From Phycisphaerales bacterium (GTDB lineage Bacteria; Planctomycetota; Phycisphaerae; Tepidisphaerales; Tepidisphaeraceae): a stretch of 8,531 nucleotides of DNA. Made by a program: the position numbers and the translations under genes. Shown piece by piece: positions 5,161 through 8,531 of this stretch. How positions within the stretch are numbered: position 1 is the first letter of the stretch; every line of letters starts with the position of its first letter. The stretch is taken from positions 18,933-27,463 of the forward strand of contig PMAK01000112.1 in NCBI GenBank assembly GCA_003153655.1. Direction: 5' to 3'. Below the pieces are notes generated by a model, which was not told where the DNA came from, searched no databases, and was given only the letters and a program-made list of their open reading frames with translations.

Positions 5161-7011
5161 TTAGGTCGCACACCACTTCCGCCACATCTCCCGGTATGCC
5201 GCTTCAATGTTCCGGGCAAAACGGCGGGCATCCATCAGCGGCGACGCTTGCATCCGCGCCCGCAGTGTCCGTCGCAGTTCCGCCAGTCGCGGCAAATCAT
5301 TCGACAACCCTCTGGCAATTCGCACAAACTGTTCCGGCGTCTGCGCAATAAGTTCCGGCAACCCAAGATTCGTCAGTTGCGAAACCCCCGCCCGTCCCAC
5401 AACCCTCTCTCCCACCAGCGAAATCACCGGCACACCCATCCAAAACGAATCAAGACTCGTCGTGTGCCCGTTATACGGAAATGTGTCGAGCCCCACGTCG
5501 ATCTGATTGAATAGCTTGAAATATTGCGAACGAGGCCGATGGGCAATCAATTCAACGCGACCGCGATCGACGCCCTCCTTTTGCATATAGTCCAGCAGCG
5601 GTTCGCGGTGCATTCCCTCCGGGCAAAGCATCATCAATCGCGATTGATTCACATTTCTCAGCACCTCCGCCCAAAGTTGCAGCACCCGCTCATTCACTTT
5701 GCAAAAATTGTTCAAACACCCGAATGTAACATGCCCCCGAGTTTCCGCCGGCAGCGCATTGATCTCGATCGTGTTCCCCGCGTCATAGATCCAGAAACTA
5801 TCCGGAAGCCGAACCGATGTTTCCGAATAAAAATCATCGCTTGATCCCGGCGCATCCAGGTAAGGATCAGTGATTCGATAGTCGATCGTCTCCAGCCCCG
5901 TCGAACCCGGATACCCCGCGAAAGTTGCCTGCACCGGCGCAGGCTTTTGAGCGAAGATCAAAAGACGGCTCCCCCCCGAGTGCAGCGTCAGATCCACGAG
6001 AATATCAATCCCATCTCCCCGAATCATTTCGGCGACGCGATCGTCAGGCAGTCCCGAAATCTTGCGCCAAACATCCGCGCAGCTGCGGAATTGCTCGCTC
6101 AGCCAATCCGGACGAGCGACATTCGCGTAACAGAATATTTCCATTTGCGCATGATCGTGTTCTCGAAACAGCGGAATCAGATTCCGGCCCACCACATGCT
6201 CGCGAAAATCCGGCGATACATATCCAATCCGCAATCGCCGCTCAGGATCGCGATCGTTCGTGTGCGGCTGAATCCGCTCCTTCAGCGGTTCGGCGTGCTG
6301 CCGGTTCCAACGGCCCAGCTCTTCATCGATCATCCCGGCGTCATATGTGGGTTGATAGTGCAGCAGCAAAATGAGATTGCTGTGGGCGACCGCGTATTCT
6401 GGGTTAGGCAGCAGGGCCTGCCGAAAAGTCGCAATCGCCTCGTCAACCTTCCCAACTTCCGCCAGCACATTCGCGAGATTGTTGTAGGCTGTTCCGAGAT
6501 ACGGCTTCAGGGCAATCGCCTGCCGATACGAAGCAATCGCCTCATCAAGCCGTCTTTTGTTTCTCAGCACATTCCCCAGATTGATGTGCGATTCCGCGGA
6601 CTCGGGTTTCAACCGAATCGCCTCGCGATAAGACGCGATGGCATCGTCATATTGCCCGATTTCGTCCAGCGCATTGGCAAGATTGATGTGCGCTTCGCAA
6701 AGATCGGGCTTCAGCCGAATCGCCTCCCGATAGCATATGATCGCGTCGTAGGCCTTCCCCTTTTTTGCCAGCGCGAAACCAAGATTATTGTGCGCGTCGG
6801 CGAAGCCTGGATTTAGCTGCGTCGCCCGCCGCATCAAGTCCACGGCCACATCCAATTCGCCAACCTGCCCCGCCAGCATCCCCAGCAGATGCAGCGCGTC
6901 CGCATGATCCGGCTGCTGCGACAGAACCTCGCGATAGACCGTCTCCGCCTCCGCAAGCCGACCGGCTTGGTGATGCGCTACGCCCGCTTCCATTCGCTCT
7001 TTAACCGTCAT
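5161..7011 (-). CDS. TPR-repeat O-GlcNAc transferase-like (OGT/SPINDLY, GT41) glycosyltransferase
   Basis: A 616-residue cytosolic protein. Six 34-residue TPRs span about 5-208 and form the partner or substrate-binding superhelix. A GT41-type catalytic region runs from about 258 to the end. It opens with LRIGYVSPDF and H272 in REHVV, at the place of the conserved catalytic-lobe histidine of OGT. QATFAGYPGSTGLETIDYRI (361-380) is the family's QxxxxGYPGTTG motif. K438 in NNFCKVNERVL matches the UDP-contacting lysine. LDTFPYNGHTTSLDSFWMGV (508-527) matches the nucleotide-sugar motif. Known relatives transfer GlcNAc or fucose to Ser/Thr of proteins; the donor here is unknown. The start is ATG 7011, just before the first TPR. 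There is no Shine-Dalgarno site, but TACAAT on the minus strand (7023-7028) could be a -10 box for a very short leader. It lies 80 bp behind the GT87 gene in the same direction. The fold call is firm and the target unknown. Confidence 0.93.
   Translation of the reverse strand: MTVKERMEAGVAHHQAGRLAEAETVYREVLSQQPDHADALHLLGMLAGQVGELDVAVDLMRRATQLNPGFADAHNNLGFALAKKGKAYDAIICYREAIRLKPDLCEAHINLANALDEIGQYDDAIASYREAIRLKPESAESHINLGNVLRNKRRLDEAIASYRQAIALKPYLGTAYNNLANVLAEVGKVDEAIATFRQALLPNPEYAVAHSNLILLLHYQPTYDAGMIDEELGRWNRQHAEPLKERIQPHTNDRDPERRLRIGYVSPDFREHVVGRNLIPLFREHDHAQMEIFCYANVARPDWLSEQFRSCADVWRKISGLPDDRVAEMIRGDGIDILVDLTLHSGGSRLLIFAQKPAPVQATFAGYPGSTGLETIDYRITDPYLDAPGSSDDFYSETSVRLPDSFWIYDAGNTIEINALPAETRGHVTFGCLNNFCKVNERVLQLWAEVLRNVNQSRLMMLCPEGMHREPLLDYMQKEGVDRGRVELIAHRPRSQYFKLFNQIDVGLDTFPYNGHTTSLDSFWMGVPVISLVGERVVGRAGVSQLTNLGLPELIAQTPEQFVRIARGLSNDLPRLAELRRTLRARMQASPLMDARRFARNIEAAYREMWRKWCAT
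6388..6999 (-). repeat. Six 102-bp TPR-coding tandem units
   Basis: This is the DNA of the six TPRs. Units 3 and 4 still share nucleotide identity: AGATTGATGTGCG occurs at 6578 and 6680 and CCGAATCGCCTC at 6613 and 6715, both exactly 102 bp apart. This points to growth of the array by internal duplication, and such arrays can change copy number by recombination. Confidence 0.75.
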
Positions 7012-7091
7012 GTTGTCTGATTATTGTAAGCCCGAATTCGCCAAAGCACTTCGCGGCTTGATCTCAAGGTGGCAAATCCACCGCTCTTTCT
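7012..7091 (-). promoter_or_regulatory. 80-bp spacer between the GT87 and TPR glycosyltransferase genes
   Basis: Minus-strand TACAAT (7023-7028) is a fair -10 box but has no clear -35 partner. GGTGG/CCACC (7068-7072, 7078-7082) forms a 5-bp GC-rich hairpin with a 5-nt loop, and CTTGATCTCAAG (7057-7068) is a near-palindrome beside it. No T-run follows the hairpin on the minus strand, so readthrough from the GT87 gene is plausible. An internal promoter is also possible. Confidence 0.3.
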
Positions 7092-8435
7092 TCACGCCAT
7101 TAGCGATTTGCGTCTCAAAGCAAGCGAATGAAAACACGCAATACCCAGCGCGATCGTCCCCCACATGACATTGCCATACCACGCGAATACATCGCCGAGC
7201 ACGGTGTAAAAGAAAAAATGATCCAGCAATCCGATGACGATCACACACGCAAGCATGCACCAGACGGCCACGCGGTCATGATGTTCAATAACCATCCGCG
7301 CGACAAAAAACCCGGGCAAAATCAAAATCCCAAAATGCGTCTTATGCGACATCGGCGACAGCAGCAGCATCAGAATAATCACCAGCGCAGCTTCGAGCCC
7401 CGCGGTATACGCATCGCGCGGCCGCCGAAAGGGACATCCCATCGCCCATCCAGCCGCCAGCAATAACGCAAGCTCAACCGCATAAACCAGCAATTTCAGA
7501 ACCTTCGGCGGAAGGATATTCTTGTTGTAAGAGATAACGAGTTGACCTCCTTCCAGAGACCACCCGGTCGTGAAGAATCGGTGTGCCGCCCCCGCGATGG
7601 ATTGGTTGATCGTGACATCCACATACCACGCGCCAACCTCGCCGTTCGTCGGTTTTACAATTCGCGTGTACCACTGGCTGAGCCAGATGCCTTGCGGCGC
7701 GCGGTGAATCGCATCAGGTACAAGATTAAGCGCAACCGCCAATACGATCGTCCACGCCGCCGCAAACCATCGCCCGCGCCACGCGAGATAAGGAGCCATA
7801 AGCAGCGGTGGCCCTTTAAACGCCGCCGCTATTCCCCACGCACTGGCGGCAAGAAAGTCCCGTTGATGTTGCCACGCATAACATCCGGCAACTAACAACG
7901 CGTCGATCAGGATGTCTGTTTGTTGATGCCCAAACGCCCCCTGAACATAGCGCATGCCAACGATCAGCCCAAGGACGCAAATCACCGCCTCCGCCGGCGT
8001 CCACCTGCCCCGATTCAGCGGACCTCCGCCGGCAATTTTCCAACCTACCCGCCAGACCGTGGTCAGCGCAGCCACTTGCACTAAAAACCACCCGATCCGG
8101 CTCAGCAAATGCGGAAGAAAGACAAACGGAATCGCGATAATCGCCTGAAATGGAGGATACGTGAACGGATGCAACAGCTGAAAAAGCTCGGCGGTAGGGC
8201 GGGTGGATGTCACGGCCGGAACGGAATAAATATCTCCTTTGTCGATTAATTGCCTCGCCGCCCGAACGAAAACCTGATCCCATTCAGAGGTGTCCCCCCG
8301 CGAAAAGACCAGTTGCGCCCCATTGCCCAATAGGTAAATGACGCCCAAAAATAGGAACGGATTCGCGATGATCCATTGGCGGAGGCGCTGGTAAAAACTA
8401 GGATAGGGAATCGAATTCGCCGCAGGCGAGGTCAT
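7092..8435 (-). CDS. GT87/DUF2029 family polytopic membrane glycosyltransferase
   Basis: A hydrophobic protein with about nine to eleven predicted membrane helices. Residues below count from GTG 8525. The first loop after helix 1 carries EWDQVFVRAARQL (81-93) and TYPPF (122-126), the acidic and YPP motifs of DUF2029 proteins. GHQQTDILIDALLVAG (199-214), AFKGPPLLMAPYL (235-247), a periplasmic INQSIAGAAHR (306-316) and LLSPMSHKTHFGILILPG (388-405) follow the family order. GT87 members use polyprenyl-phosphate sugars, classically mannose in actinobacteria, to build surface glycans; the donor here is unknown. I prefer the ATG at 8435 (MTSPAANS), 26 residues before the first helix. ATG 8489 and GTG 8525 are also open, and the frame stays open to the window edge, so the true start could lie outside. 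None has a Shine-Dalgarno site. It is followed after 80 bp by the OGT-like gene, suggesting a glycosylation operon. Confidence 0.85.
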   Translation of the reverse strand: MTSPAANSIPYPSFYQRLRQWIIANPFLFLGVIYLLGNGAQLVFSRGDTSEWDQVFVRAARQLIDKGDIYSVPAVTSTRPTAELFQLLHPFTYPPFQAIIAIPFVFLPHLLSRIGWFLVQVAALTTVWRVGWKIAGGGPLNRGRWTPAEAVICVLGLIVGMRYVQGAFGHQQTDILIDALLVAGCYAWQHQRDFLAASAWGIAAAFKGPPLLMAPYLAWRGRWFAAAWTIVLAVALNLVPDAIHRAPQGIWLSQWYTRIVKPTNGEVGAWYVDVTINQSIAGAAHRFFTTGWSLEGGQLVISYNKNILPPKVLKLLVYAVELALLLAAGWAMGCPFRRPRDAYTAGLEAALVIILMLLLSPMSHKTHFGILILPGFFVARMVIEHHDRVAVWCMLACVIVIGLLDHFFFYTVLGDVFAWYGNVMWGTIALGIACFHSLALRRKSLMA

Positions 8436-8531
8436 GAGAGGGGAAGTTTGTATCGGAAAGCGGCAGGGGTGACAACAAACCAGGGACATCCGAATCGCTC
8501 GTTTAATGTCTAATACGGATCCCACAGAAAA

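Noticed and set aside
5947..6816. 289-codon plus-strand frame antisense to the TPR gene
   Set aside because: Its apparent repeats are the reverse reading of the TPR units; the minus-strand product has an unmistakable TPR/OGT pattern.

Overview
The window carries six protein-coding genes and one tRNA. It looks like chromosomal DNA of a planctomycete or a relative in the PVC group. This is inferred from the style of the sigma factor (an ECF sigma factor fused through one membrane helix to a large extracytoplasmic tail), from the TPR/O-GlcNAc-transferase-like protein beside a DUF2029-type membrane glycosyltransferase, and from weak or absent Shine-Dalgarno sites on several genes. The species cannot be fixed from the sequence alone.

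Layout from left to right. (1) About 39-1568, minus strand: membrane-tethered ECF sigma factor. (2) 1733-3378, plus strand: a two-gene unit with a 4-bp stop/start overlap, an HTH-ImmA/IrrE metallopeptidase followed by a DUF4411 PIN-like protein. This is a predicted toxin-antitoxin or defence-type module. (3) 3610-3682, plus: tRNA-Val(UAC). (4) 3847-4572, plus: a classical short-chain dehydrogenase/reductase. (5) 4573-5160: a 588-bp gene-free stretch between convergent genes. It holds GGGACA-type boxes, a four-copy 10-bp tandem repeat, a strong inverted repeat and a possible minus-strand terminator, and resembles decayed REP or insertion-element sequence. (6) 5161-7011, minus: six TPRs plus an OGT/SPINDLY-type glycosyltransferase domain. 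(7) 7092-8435 (perhaps starting further upstream), minus: polytopic GT87/DUF2029 family glycosyltransferase.

How the genes work together. The two minus-strand glycosyltransferases lie 80 bp apart in the same direction and may be cotranscribed, one acting in the cytoplasm and one in the membrane. The ImmA/IrrE and PIN-like genes are clearly translationally coupled and have good ribosome-binding sites, unlike the neighbouring minus-strand genes. Together with their position just upstream of a tRNA gene, this fits a small acquired module, though no integrase or attachment site is visible. The sigma factor has no separate anti-sigma gene in view, and its membrane-linked tail may act as a built-in sensor.

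The most notable items are the HTH-ImmA/IrrE + DUF4411 pair, the one-piece sigma/membrane/extracytoplasmic protein, and the repeat-rich intergenic region with its exactly 10-bp-phased repeat.
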